From: an uncultured Celeribacter sp.
Lineage (GTDB): Bacteria > Pseudomonadota > Alphaproteobacteria > Rhodobacterales > Rhodobacteraceae
DNA length: 64,000 nt
Direction: 5' to 3'
Assembly (NCBI RefSeq): GCF_963675965.1
Contig: NZ_OY780935.1
Span: 1,476,501-1,540,500 of the forward strand
The notes below the pieces were generated by a model that saw only the letters and a program-made list of their open reading frames with translations, was not told the DNA's origin and made no database searches. Positions within the stretch are counted from its first letter, which is position 1, and every line of letters starts with the position of its first letter. This document shows positions 1 to 7,830 of this stretch, piece after piece. The position numbers and the translations under genes are program-made.

Positions 1-339
1 TATGTCGACGCAGCAATCGGCGGCGGCGACATGTCGCTGCACCTTCTGGGTGCACCCTTCCAGATCAAGGTCTGGGAGGCCCTGCTCACGATCCCATCCG
101 GTCAGGTTACCACATATTCCGACATCGCAACCGCCATCGGGCATCCGAAAGCTTCGCGTGCGGTGGGTACCGCCGTCGGGCGCAACCCCATCAGCTGGCT
201 GATCCCCTGCCACCGGGTGCTGCGCAAAACCGGCGCCTTGGGCGGCTATCATTGGGGCTTGCCGGTCAAAAGAGCCTTGCTAGCCTATGAAACTCTGCAA
301 TCGGAGGCTGTATCCGCCACAGAGTCCCCGAAATCTTAG
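1..339 (+). CDS. Methylated-DNA-[protein]-cysteine S-methyltransferase domain (5' truncated)
   Basis: The reading frame is open to the left edge, so the gene starts outside the window; 112 residues are visible. They match the C-terminal DNA-binding domain of O6-methylguanine methyltransferases, with the acceptor-cysteine motif IPCHRVL and the upstream helix-turn-helix stretch TIPSGQVTTYSDIA. Proteins of this family repair O6-alkylguanine by suicidal transfer of the alkyl group to that cysteine. The lead-in residues before SLHLLGAPFQ resemble the linker of Ada-type proteins, so it could be the end of a longer Ada fusion rather than a stand-alone Ogt. An in-frame ATG at 31 exists but would cut into the domain. 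Confidence 0.88.
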   Translation, partial: YVDAAIGGGDMSLHLLGAPFQIKVWEALLTIPSGQVTTYSDIATAIGHPKASRAVGTAVGRNPISWLIPCHRVLRKTGALGGYHWGLPVKRALLAYETLQSEAVSATESPKS

Positions 340-445
340 GCAAATTCCCGCCACTTTCGCGTGAACAAAGGAAACTCCCCGTGTTTTTCGGAACCATTCC
401 GCAGTAAATTCGTTGTGAGAGCAGAATTCCCTCATGAGGCAGAAA

Positions 446-1105
446 ATGAAGAACCCTCTTTTCGTGACGATTCCCCTGGTTGCGGCTTTTGGCCTGACCG
501 CGTGTATGGACACCTACGGCACCACCAACACCAACCCCTCCAATTCCAAAGCCAGGCAGGGCGCCATGATCGGCGCCGCTCTGGGCGGGATTGCAGGGAT
601 GACCTCGGATGATGACAAGCTGGCGAAAACCGCTGTCGGCGCCGTGATCGGCGGCGCCATCGGCGGCGCCATCGGCACTCAGCTCGACAAACAGGCCGCT
701 GACCTTCGTCAGGACCTTGGCAACGACAACGTCAAAATCGTCAACACCGGCTCCCAGCTGGTCGTGACCATGCCGCAGGACATCCTGTTTGCAACCGACA
801 GTGCCGTTGTGCAGCCGTCGCTGCAAAATGACCTGCGCAGCCTTGCTTACAACCTGCAGGACTATCCGAACACCACGATCCAGATCATCGGTCACACCGA
901 CAACACTGGCTCTGCGACCTATAACCAGGAACTGTCGACCCGTCGTGCATCCGCCGTGGCCACGATCATCCGTGCCAATGGCGTAGCCTCCGGCCGCATT
1001 CAGGCCTATGGCCGCGGTGAGGACGCTCCGGTTGCGACCAACCTGACCCCGGAAGGCCGCGCCCAGAACCGCCGCGTGGAAATCGTGATCACCCCGGTCA
1101 CCTGA
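446..1105 (+). CDS. OmpA-family outer-membrane lipoprotein with glycine-zipper segment
   Basis: The 219-residue product begins with a lipoprotein signal ending in the lipobox LTAC, so it should be lipidated and anchored in the outer membrane. Next comes a glycine-rich stretch (GAMIGAALGGIAG and GAVIGGAIGGAIG) typical of glycine-zipper 2TM domains. The C-terminal half is an OmpA/Pal peptidoglycan-binding domain (HTDNTGSATYNQELSTRRA, later NRRVEI). It probably tethers outer membrane to peptidoglycan. I chose ATG 446 over the in-frame ATG 434 because GAGG lies about 7 bases before it. A strong terminator follows. Confidence 0.9.
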   Translation: MKNPLFVTIPLVAAFGLTACMDTYGTTNTNPSNSKARQGAMIGAALGGIAGMTSDDDKLAKTAVGAVIGGAIGGAIGTQLDKQAADLRQDLGNDNVKIVNTGSQLVVTMPQDILFATDSAVVQPSLQNDLRSLAYNLQDYPNTTIQIIGHTDNTGSATYNQELSTRRASAVATIIRANGVASGRIQAYGRGEDAPVATNLTPEGRAQNRRVEIVITPVT

Positions 1106-1130
1106 CCGGCAGACACCCACAGAGTTCAAA

Positions 1131-1155
1131 GGCCGGGCCCCGCCCGGCCTTTTTT
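1131..1155 (+). terminator. Rho-independent terminator after OmpA-type lipoprotein gene
   Basis: Perfect 8-bp GC stem GGCCGGGC/GCCCGGCC with a 3-nt loop, followed directly by six T residues. Confidence 0.9.
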
Positions 1156-1207
1156 GTGGCCTCCGTCCTGTGGCGGTCATATATTCTGACCAATTACAGG
1201 AGACACC

Positions 1208-1978
1208 ATGCCCTTTCAGAAGATCTCTGCGGAGAAGCTGGCCACATCCGTTGCTCGCCAGATCGAACTTTTGATTCTGCGCGGTATTTTGCGGCCCGGG
1301 GAACGGCTGCCTGCGGAACGTGATCTGGCGGATCGGTTCGGCGTGTCGCGCCCTTCGGTACGCGAGGCCATCGCCGATCTCTCTGCGCGTGGACTTCTGG
1401 ACACCCGCGCCAGCGCCGGGATCTTTGTCGCCGATGTACTCGGCTCTGCCTTCTCTCCGGCGCTGATCGACCTGTTCACCCGCCATGAAGAAGCCGCCTT
1501 CGACTATCTCGCCTTCCGGCGCGACATGGAGGGGCTCGCCGCTGAACGAGCCGCCGAATACGGATCGAACACGGATCTCAAGGTGATCCATACCGTCTTT
1601 GAAAAGATGGAAGCCGTGCACCCCAAGCGAAATCCAAGCCAGGAAGCGCGGCTGGACGCAGAATTTCACCTGTCGATCATCGAGGCCTCGCACAATGTAC
1701 TGATGCTGCACATGATGCGCTCCATGTTCGATTTACTGCGCGAGGGCGTCTTCTATCAGCGTTCGGTGATGTTCAAACAACGCACCAACCGCGCGCAGCT
1801 CCTCGAGCAGCACCGCGCAATCGACGTGGCGCTGCAAAGCCGCGATGGCAAAGCGGCACGGGCCGCTGTCACCGCGCATCTGGATTACGTAGAAGGTGTC
1901 CTGCGCGATCAACTGGAATTCGACCGCAACGAAGAGATCGCCAAGCTGCGCTTGGATCATCTCCAGCGCCGGGACTGA
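1208..1978 (+). CDS. FadR-subfamily GntR transcriptional regulator
   Basis: This 256-residue protein has an N-terminal winged helix of GntR type (residues about 10-75; LRPGERLPAERDLADRFGVS then RPSVREAIADL). An all-helical FCD ligand-binding domain follows; DAEFHLSIIEASHN carries the Asp/His residues that usually bind metal, with a further His in LLEQHRAI and in VTAHLDYVEGV. FCD regulators respond to organic acids such as pyruvate, lactate or glycolate. The best general resemblance is to PdhR/LldR-type proteins, but the effector cannot be named. It stands alone, with no target operon on the same strand. SD-like AGGAG lies 6-7 bases before the ATG. Confidence 0.85.
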   Translation: MPFQKISAEKLATSVARQIELLILRGILRPGERLPAERDLADRFGVSRPSVREAIADLSARGLLDTRASAGIFVADVLGSAFSPALIDLFTRHEEAAFDYLAFRRDMEGLAAERAAEYGSNTDLKVIHTVFEKMEAVHPKRNPSQEARLDAEFHLSIIEASHNVLMLHMMRSMFDLLREGVFYQRSVMFKQRTNRAQLLEQHRAIDVALQSRDGKAARAAVTAHLDYVEGVLRDQLEFDRNEEIAKLRLDHLQRRD

Positions 1979-2019
1979 CCGCCGCCGCCCACTCCGCCAG
2001 CGCCACCATGACATAGAGA

Positions 2020-2045
2020 AACGCCCCCGCGTTGGCAGGGGCGTT
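2020..2045 (-). terminator. Terminator of the ATP synthase F0 operon
   Basis: Inverted repeat AACGCCCC/GGGGCGTT between the convergent fadR-type gene and atpF. Read on the minus strand it runs into TTTCTCT, so it fits best as the end of the atp transcript. It may also stop readthrough from the plus strand. Confidence 0.65.
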
Positions 2046-2089
2046 GCAATCAGGGTCAGTCTGATCAGGTCCGGGGATGGACCGAACGG

Positions 2090-2662
2090 TCAGTGCAACT
2101 TGGTGCCGACTTCCTCGATCGAGGCGTCGATCAGCTTGTTCGCATCCGTGGCCGTCATCTGTTTGGACACAATGTCGGCAGCAGCAGCCACAGCGACCGA
2201 AACCGCCGTGTCACGCACTTCGCGCACTGCAGAGGCTTCCGCTGCAGCGATCTGTTCTTCGGCAGCGGCCATGCGGCGCGCGATGGAAGATTTCAGATCA
2301 CCTTTGGCTTTTTCAGCCGCGGCTTCCGCATCTTTCTTGGCCTGAGCGACGATGGCGTCGGCCTGATCCTGCACTTCGCGCTGTTTGCGCTCGTAGGAGG
2401 CCAGGATCGACTGGGCTTCGTCGCGCAGCGCACGGGCTTCGTCCAGATCTTTCTGGATACCAGCCGCACGTTCGTCGAGCATGCCACCGATCAGACCCGG
2501 AACCTTTTTCCAGACCAGGATGCCGACGAACACAAGGAACCCGAGCAATACGATCAGGTTGGTGTTGTGCAGCGCCCAAAAGTCCGGAGAGAACGGGTTG
2601 CTGGTGGCCGCGAGGGCCGGAGACGCAGCGGTGAGGGCGACGAGGAGAGAAATCTTTTTCAT
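2090..2662 (-). CDS. atpF: F0 ATP synthase subunit b
   Basis: The 190-residue product is a peripheral-stalk b subunit. It has a short N-terminal hydrophobic stretch (LLVALTAASPALA) that may be a cleaved signal, one membrane helix (NLIVLLGFLVFVGILVW), and a long charged alanine-rich coiled coil to the C terminus. It is last in the operon and starts 4 nt after the stop of the b' gene, consistent with coupled translation of the b/b' heterodimer. Confidence 0.95.
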   Translation of the reverse strand: MKKISLLVALTAASPALAATSNPFSPDFWALHNTNLIVLLGFLVFVGILVWKKVPGLIGGMLDERAAGIQKDLDEARALRDEAQSILASYERKQREVQDQADAIVAQAKKDAEAAAEKAKGDLKSSIARRMAAAEEQIAAAEASAVREVRDTAVSVAVAAAADIVSKQMTATDANKLIDASIEEVGTKLH

Positions 2663-2666
2663 GTCC

Positions 2667-3203
2667 TTAGCCTTTCATCCGCGCGTTGATTGCCGCGGTC
2701 ACCGTGCGGGCATCGGCAGATGCACCCAGAGCGACAACCAGCTCTTTGGCCGTTTCTTTAGCGACCTCTTTGACGCTTTCCATCGCACCTTCGCGGATCT
2801 CGGCAATTGCCTTTTCCGACTCGGCGACCTTGGCGGCGATTTCGGCATCGGCCTTGGCGGTCGCTGCGTCGAGATCGGCCTGGATGGCCGCGCGGGTCTC
2901 GTTGGAGATGCGCTGCGCTTCGGCTTTCGCCTCGGCAAGGGCTGCATTGTAAGCGTCTTCCGCTTCTTTCGCCTTGAGCTTGAGCTCCTCGGCGGCGGAA
3001 ATATCATTCATGATCGTGCCGGACCGTTCCGCCAGCACCGTAGAGATGCGCGGCAGGGCGATTTTCGACAGCACGAAATAGATCACGACCAGCGTGACCA
3101 GCAGCCAGAAAATCTGGTTGGGGAACGTCGCGAAGTCGAGCTGCGGCATCCCCGCCTCAGCTGCGCCATGCGCCATTTCTGCCCCATGTGTTTCAGTTGC
3201 CAT
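2667..3203 (-). CDS. atpX: F0 ATP synthase subunit b'
   Basis: A second, divergent b-type stalk subunit of 178 residues, as found in photosynthetic and related alphaproteobacteria. It has an acidic/His-containing N terminus, a membrane helix (QIFWLLVTLVVIYFVLS) preceded by FPNQIFW, and a long coiled coil. ATG 3203 has AGGAG spaced 6 nt upstream. It pairs with the downstream b subunit in the stator. Naming follows Rhodobacter usage (atpX); atpG or atpF2 is used elsewhere. Confidence 0.93.
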   Translation of the reverse strand: MATETHGAEMAHGAAEAGMPQLDFATFPNQIFWLLVTLVVIYFVLSKIALPRISTVLAERSGTIMNDISAAEELKLKAKEAEDAYNAALAEAKAEAQRISNETRAAIQADLDAATAKADAEIAAKVAESEKAIAEIREGAMESVKEVAKETAKELVVALGASADARTVTAAINARMKG

Positions 3204-3266
3204 CTTATTCTCCTGAACCTGACCTGTTGCCCCCGTAGATAGGGAGCGCCCCTGAGTGTTACGCGA

Positions 3267-3292
3267 GGGTGGGTCTGAACTCAGACCCACCC
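3267..3292 (-). promoter_or_regulatory. Stem-loop between atpE and atpX
   Basis: Perfect inverted repeat GGGTGGGTCTGA/TCAGACCCACCC with a 2-nt centre. It lies 24 nt past the stop of the c-subunit gene and is not followed by a U-tract, so it is not a classical terminator. Placement after atpE suggests 3'-end protection or partial attenuation that raises c-subunit expression over b'/b. Confidence 0.7.
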
Positions 3293-3315
3293 TGCCGTAA
3301 GGATGGAGCGTCGGA

Positions 3316-3552
3316 TCAGACGGCGAACATCAGCAGAAGAGCGACGAGGAACGAGAAGATCCCCAGAGCTTCTGCAAAGGCCATGCCGATGAAGAGGGTT
3401 GCAGTCTGCGAAGCAGCTGCGGACGGGTTGCGCAGAGCGCCGGAGAGGTAGTTGCCAGCGACGTTACCCACACCGATAGCAGCGCCACCCATGCCGAGGG
3501 CGGTCAGACCAACACCGATGTATTTGCCGAGTTCTGCGATATTGCCTTCCAT
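3316..3552 (-). CDS. atpE: F0 ATP synthase subunit c
   Basis: A 78-residue proteolipid with two membrane helices separated by the polar loop RNP (residues 41-43). Glu61 in the second helix (GMAFAEALGIF) is the expected ion-carrying carboxylate. The first helix is Gly-rich (GVGLTALGMGGAAIGVGN). No Na+-binding signature is evident, so H+ coupling is the default reading. Many copies form the rotor ring, matching the presence of hairpin structure after this gene. Confidence 0.96.
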   Translation of the reverse strand: MEGNIAELGKYIGVGLTALGMGGAAIGVGNVAGNYLSGALRNPSAAASQTATLFIGMAFAEALGIFSFLVALLLMFAV

Positions 3553-3610
3553 TGTGGTATCTCCTTACGTTGGAATTGGCTTGGAATTGAAGTTCGAACC
3601 TGTCGCGAGC

Positions 3611-4366
3611 TTAGTGAGCCGGATGCAGAGCGTCTTTCAGATAGACACAGGTCAGAATGGTGAACACGTAGGCCTGGATGAAGGCCACGAGAACTTCGAG
3701 ACCGTACATCGCGGTGATCGCGAGGACGGAGACGGGCGAGATGGCTGCGATGGCTGCGAAGCCCGCGAAAACTTTGATCACCGCGTGGCCAGCCATCATG
3801 TTGCCTGCAAGACGAATAGAGTGGCTAACGGGGCGCACGAAGTAGGAAATCAGTTCGATCACGGCCAGAAGCGGACGCACAGCCAGCGGAGCCGAACTGA
3901 CCCAGAACAGGGCGAGGAACTTGGAACCGTTTTTCACGAAGCCCAGCACGGTGACGAACCCGAAGACCAGAATCGCCAGCACACCGGTCACAGCGATATG
4001 CGAGGTGGTGGTAAAGGACAGCGGCAGAAGCCCCAGCATGTTGGCGAAAACGATGAAGCAGAACAGCGTCATCACATAGGGGAAATAGCGCACGGCATCT
4101 TTGCCGGTGACCTCTTCGACCATCTTGTAGACGAAACCATAGGTCAGCTCTGCGATCGACTGGCCCTTGGACGGAACCATAGCGCGGCCACGCGAGCCGA
4201 CAACCAAAAGCAGGATGATCCCAACAACAGCCACAGCCATCCACAGCGTCACATTCGTGATCGTGTACCAGTGCACCGGACCATCGCCAAACAGCGGGGT
4301 CACCTTGAACTGGTCCATCGGGTGGAAGGTCAGGCTGCTTTCCGAACCATGAGCCTCAGTCGCCAT
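3611..4366 (-). CDS. atpB: F0 ATP synthase subunit a
   Basis: The 251-residue polytopic subunit a forms the proton half-channels against the c ring. Arg185 in the motif SIRLAGNMMAGH corresponds to the essential arginine of this family. Other landmarks are FANMLGLLP and the C-terminal AYVFTILTCVYL helix. Length and gene position between atpI and atpE are typical. Confidence 0.96.
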   Translation of the reverse strand: MATEAHGSESSLTFHPMDQFKVTPLFGDGPVHWYTITNVTLWMAVAVVGIILLLVVGSRGRAMVPSKGQSIAELTYGFVYKMVEEVTGKDAVRYFPYVMTLFCFIVFANMLGLLPLSFTTTSHIAVTGVLAILVFGFVTVLGFVKNGSKFLALFWVSSAPLAVRPLLAVIELISYFVRPVSHSIRLAGNMMAGHAVIKVFAGFAAIAAISPVSVLAITAMYGLEVLVAFIQAYVFTILTCVYLKDALHPAH

Positions 4367-4402
4367 TTTAATCCCTCTCAGTCACCTGCGGGCGTCGCCG
4401 CC

Positions 4403-4726
4403 TTAGTTGTCTCTATCGGCCTCTCGGGCCTGATCTTTCTCGATCTCTTTGGCTGTCCGCATCATCGTTTTGACGCCAGCCGCAAGACCAAATCCTATAA
4501 ACAGTACGAGAAACAGGGGCGTTGTCCCAAAGAGCCTGTCCAAGCCCCATCCCATACCAAAGCCGATCAACAGACCGGCCACAAGTTCGACCACCATTCG
4601 CCAGGCCATATTCGCCTGAGAAAAATGCTCTTCTCCGCGCGAGGTCTTGGGCTGCTGCCCCTCTTTCGCCTTCGCGATCCGCTCCTCAAGCGCGATCAGA
4701 CGCTTCGGATCATGCGGGTCGGTCAT
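4403..4726 (-). CDS. atpI: ATP synthase assembly factor AtpI
   Basis: First gene of the F0 operon. The 107-residue product has a charged N-terminal half and two membrane helices near residues 45-90 (VVELVAGLLIGFGMGWGLDR, then LFLVLFIGFGLAAGV), the AtpI/AtpZ pattern. The family helps assemble the c ring and may carry Mg2+. ATG 4726 was chosen because upstream in-frame residues do not look coding. Confidence 0.9.
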   Translation of the reverse strand: MTDPHDPKRLIALEERIAKAKEGQQPKTSRGEEHFSQANMAWRMVVELVAGLLIGFGMGWGLDRLFGTTPLFLVLFIGFGLAAGVKTMMRTAKEIEKDQAREADRDN

Positions 4727-4814
4727 CAACGAAAGGCCCTCTTGCTTGTTTGGCGGCAAGCTATGCGGGGGGACGCACAGAGTCAACACAGGATCGCCCC
4801 CCTCAAAATTACAC

Positions 4815-4843
4815 TAAATACATGATTTAGAATGATAATTCAA
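4815..4843 (-). promoter_or_regulatory. atpI: Candidate sigma-70 promoter of the atp F0 operon
   Basis: On the minus strand TTGAAT and TATTTA are separated by exactly 17 bases in an AT-rich island, about 80-90 nt upstream of atpI. The -10 part overlaps the inverted repeat CTAAAT-ACATG-ATTTAG (4814-4830), so a bound protein there would block it. The match is by eye only. Confidence 0.5.
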
Positions 4844-4910
4844 AATGCCCCATGCCTGACATCCCCGACGATATACGGCTGATAGCGCAAGCGGCTCTCG
4901 TTTTCGTTAT

Positions 4911-4926
4911 TCAACCAAATGGTTGA
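4911..4926 (+). promoter_or_regulatory. Palindromic operator candidate upstream of arsR-type gene
   Basis: TCAACCA-AA-TGGTTGA, a perfect 7-bp inverted repeat ending 25 bases before the ATG of the ArsR-family regulator. Its position and symmetry fit an autorepression site for a homodimeric winged-helix repressor. Confidence 0.6.
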
Positions 4927-4951
4927 CCAAAGGGACCCGCGGGCCTAGTCC

Positions 4952-5308
4952 ATGAGCATGGCCCATGATCTTGATCTCATCTTTGCTGCACTCGGGGACC
5001 CGACCCGCCGCACCATCCTGTCGATGCTGCTGGAAGATGACATGGCCGTCACCGACGTAGCCGAGCCTTTTGACGTGTCGCTCGCGGCGATCTCGAAACA
5101 CCTGACAATCCTGACCCGCGCCGGGCTGATCGCACAGGAAAAGCGGGGGCGTGTGAAATGGTGCAAGCTCGAACCCGACGCGATGCGCGCCGCCTCGATC
5201 TGGATGCAGGGCTTCGGGCAGTTTGAGGAAGTGGATCTCGACGGGCTTGAACGTTTTCTGGCCGCCGAAATGGCGGGGCTGGAATTTCCCCCCAGCCCCG
5301 AAAGCTGA
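4952..5308 (+). CDS. ArsR/SmtB-family transcriptional repressor
   Basis: A 118-residue protein made almost entirely of one winged helix (ALGDPTRRTILSMLL, then VSLAAISKHLTILTRAGLI, wing EKRGRVKWCKLEP). No CxC/CVC metal site is visible in the recognition region, which argues against classical As/Cd sensing. It belongs to the ArsR branch often paired with SRPBCC or transporter genes, but no such partner follows; the next gene, uspA-type, is convergent. The palindrome immediately upstream suggests it represses itself. Confidence 0.85.
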   Translation: MSMAHDLDLIFAALGDPTRRTILSMLLEDDMAVTDVAEPFDVSLAAISKHLTILTRAGLIAQEKRGRVKWCKLEPDAMRAASIWMQGFGQFEEVDLDGLERFLAAEMAGLEFPPSPES

Positions 5309-5340
5309 GCGCGCTCAGCGCCCGACTTTTGCGCCGAACT

Positions 5341-5754
5341 TCAGCGCACCACGAAAACGGAAATCTTCGAATGGCTGGCCAGATAGCCCGCATTAGAGTT
5401 GAACAGGTATTCTGCAAACCCCGGAATATGGCTGGCCATCACCACTAGGTCGGCGCCCACTTTTTGGCTGGCATCCATCAGGACGCGGTTCAGGTCGATG
5501 GTCAGGTCATGCGCAGCAATCGCATGCGCGCTCACCTCCCGGCCCATCTCTTTGCTCAGATACGTCGCATAGGCGGTCAGCTTATCTTTGTATTCATCGG
5601 GGGTATGCGCCACCGCGCTGGGGCTTTCCGTGGTCACGCCGACGATATGCAGCGCGCTGTCATAGCATTCCGCCAGCTTTGCCGCCGTGTCGAGCGCCTT
5701 GGAAAGGCGATCTTTGTGCGCAAGATCGACCGGAACAAGAATTGTCTTGAACAT
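5341..5754 (-). CDS. Universal stress protein, UspA family
   Basis: The 137-residue single-domain protein begins MFKTILVPVDLAHKDR, the usual first strand with a conserved Asp, and ends with NAGYLASHSKISVFVVR. The ATP-binding signature G-x2-G-x9-G-S/T is not intact (SNAGYLASHSKISV lacks it), so it may belong to the non-nucleotide-binding UspA-like subgroup. It is probably a cytoplasmic stress-response protein. Monocistronic. Confidence 0.82.
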   Translation of the reverse strand: MFKTILVPVDLAHKDRLSKALDTAAKLAECYDSALHIVGVTTESPSAVAHTPDEYKDKLTAYATYLSKEMGREVSAHAIAAHDLTIDLNRVLMDASQKVGADLVVMASHIPGFAEYLFNSNAGYLASHSKISVFVVR

Positions 5755-5854
5755 GTCTCCTCCTCTCATGGTTCAATGTCTTCTCCTACAACCCTAACAC
5801 GACGAGCGGGGAATGCACCATGCGCCGGATCAAATCGCCCGGAGAGGTTTCGCA

Positions 5855-6754
5855 CTAAGCCTCGTGTTTCAAAAGCAAATACAGCGCGACAATCGTCAGC
5901 GCGATGCCCACGAAGACCAAGGCCGAGGGCACGCCATGGCCCAGCGCAAACTCCCAGACGATGACCCAGGAGGGCACCAGATAGGTGTAGGCCATGACCT
6001 TGGCGGCGGCGAGCCGCACCGAGGCAAAGGCCAGCAGCGAGGCAGTGATCGTCGTGGCGACCACGGCAAGATAGGCCAGTGTGATCCAGACGATCGGCTT
6101 CAGCGCGGTCCAGTCCGTCGCCAGAATATCGCGCCAGCCAAAGATCAGCGCGACGATGGCCGCCGACAGCAGAATGAAGAAGGTAAAGACAAAGGTCCGC
6201 TCACCACGGCTCAACCGCGGCACCAAGGGTGTGTAGAGCGCATGCGCCACGACACCGATGAAATAGATCGCTTCGCCGCGCCCGACATGGAACGCCAGCA
6301 AGGCCTGCAGATCCGCGCGGAAAATAACCCAAAGCGCGCCGACAGCCCCGACAACCAGCGCCAGAGCGATCCGCCGCGTCGTGATCTGGCGCATGATGAG
6401 ATAGCCGAATCCCGCCGCCAGAATGGGCGTCAGCGTAAAGACCGCCGAGGCCGACACCGGCTCTGCCGTTTTCAGCCCGTAGAACATCATCACGAAATAA
6501 AGCGCGTAAATGCCGCCAAGGATCGCATAGCGCCAGGGCTGACGCATCGCCACCTTCGGGATGCCACCTGTGAGCAGCGCCAGTATCGCCACCATAATCG
6601 CAGCAGAGGCGAACCGCACGGCATTGATTGCCAAGGGCGAGATTTCATTTGCGGCCATGGATCCCAGAGAAAAAGACCCGGCAACAAGACAGGAAAACGT
6701 CAGCATCGCGAGATGCCCATTGCGCCGATCAACAGCACTTGCGGAATGTGGCAC
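5855..6754 (-). CDS. EamA/DMT-superfamily permease
   Basis: The 299-residue integral membrane protein has about ten hydrophobic helices arranged as two EamA repeats (residues about 15-145 and 165-295). DMT exporters move metabolites, often amino acids or their derivatives. The substrate is not inferable. The start is uncertain: ATG 6754 gives a 16-residue polar leader before the first helix, and an in-frame Met 17 (MLTFSC) is possible. Confidence 0.8.
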   Translation of the reverse strand: MPHSASAVDRRNGHLAMLTFSCLVAGSFSLGSMAANEISPLAINAVRFASAAIMVAILALLTGGIPKVAMRQPWRYAILGGIYALYFVMMFYGLKTAEPVSASAVFTLTPILAAGFGYLIMRQITTRRIALALVVGAVGALWVIFRADLQALLAFHVGRGEAIYFIGVVAHALYTPLVPRLSRGERTFVFTFFILLSAAIVALIFGWRDILATDWTALKPIVWITLAYLAVVATTITASLLAFASVRLAAAKVMAYTYLVPSWVIVWEFALGHGVPSALVFVGIALTIVALYLLLKHEA

Positions 6755-6863
6755 GAAACTGCTCCGTCAGAAAATCATCCGCCCTTTAGCCGACGGGCAC
6801 AGGCCCGTCCATTGCGCGCATGCGCACATGGGCCTTTCCGGACCGGCGCCGCTCAGAGCCGCC

Positions 6864-7745
6864 TCAGGGCCATTCTTTTGCGCGGGCTTTCAGGAAGGTC
6901 AGGAAGGCCTGCACTTTGGGGGTCCGATGCAGGTCAACGTGGGTGACAAGCCAGTTCTGGCTGTCCAACTCTGCGGTCGGCGGCATCAGTTCAACAAGTT
7001 CGGGCACGCGTTGCGCCATCCAGATGGGCAAAAACCCGGCCCCGGCCCCGGCCATGATGGCTTCGGCCATGGATTCGCCTTCGGTGGTGCGGAACACGAT
7101 CCGGTCAGAAGGCACGTTCTCCGCAAACCAGACCATAAACGGCGCCCGGGAATCGCGGTTGTCCAACGCCACGAACCGCAATTCGGCGCTGTAGTTTTCC
7201 GGCTCGGGGTGCCCGAATTTGTCCAGATAGCTTTGATGAGCGTATAACCCGTAGGCCTGCCGGTAAAACGGCTGCACCACATTGTCGGGCTCCTGCGGCG
7301 GTTGACCCGCACGGATCGCGACATGGGCCTCGCCATATTCCAGACGGAACACGCGTTCGCCAGTCAGATAGCGCACCGTGACATTGGGGTGCTCGCGCTG
7401 GAAATCTGTAAGCACCGGCGCCAGCAGCAGGGACATGCCCGGCAGGGAGGTCACCACCAGTTCACCGGCCACCTCTTCGCCGCGCCCCTTGATCCGTGAC
7501 ACGAGTTGGGAAAACTGGTCATCCGTCGTCTGGGCCACTTTCAGCAGGTCGATCCCGGCCTCGGTCGGCGTGTAGCCGCGCGCATGTCGCTGGAACAGCT
7601 TCACGCCCAGACGCCCCTCAAGCGCGTCGATGTGCCGGATCACAGTCGCATGGTGAACCCCCAGCGCCTGCGCAGCACCCGAGACCGTGCCCATTTTGGC
7701 GACCTGAAACGCGGTGCGAAATTCATCCCAGTTTTCAACAGACAT
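6864..7745 (-). CDS. LysR-family transcriptional regulator
   Basis: The 293-residue protein has an N-terminal LysR HTH (residues about 5-65; GTVSGAAQALGVHHATVIRHI) and a substrate-binding-like effector domain. It is transcribed in the same direction as the downstream DMT permease gene (110-nt gap), so the two may be linked, although LysR genes more often face their target. ATG 7745 puts the HTH at the normal distance from the N terminus. Confidence 0.86.
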   Translation of the reverse strand: MSVENWDEFRTAFQVAKMGTVSGAAQALGVHHATVIRHIDALEGRLGVKLFQRHARGYTPTEAGIDLLKVAQTTDDQFSQLVSRIKGRGEEVAGELVVTSLPGMSLLLAPVLTDFQREHPNVTVRYLTGERVFRLEYGEAHVAIRAGQPPQEPDNVVQPFYRQAYGLYAHQSYLDKFGHPEPENYSAELRFVALDNRDSRAPFMVWFAENVPSDRIVFRTTEGESMAEAIMAGAGAGFLPIWMAQRVPELVELMPPTAELDSQNWLVTHVDLHRTPKVQAFLTFLKARAKEWP

Positions 7746-7830
7746 CGTCCGGGGCCTCATGTGCAGTAAAGAACATATACACAAATCATTCAGTCAATTT
7801 GTTCAAAACTGCAAGAAAGAAAGCGCGCTT

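Noticed and set aside
266..1711. 481-codon minus-strand frame
   Set aside because: Runs antisense through the OmpA-type lipoprotein gene, its terminator and the GntR-type gene; not coding.
3452..4825. 457-codon plus-strand frame across atpE/atpB/atpI
   Set aside because: It is the shadow of the ATP synthase genes, which match their families fully.
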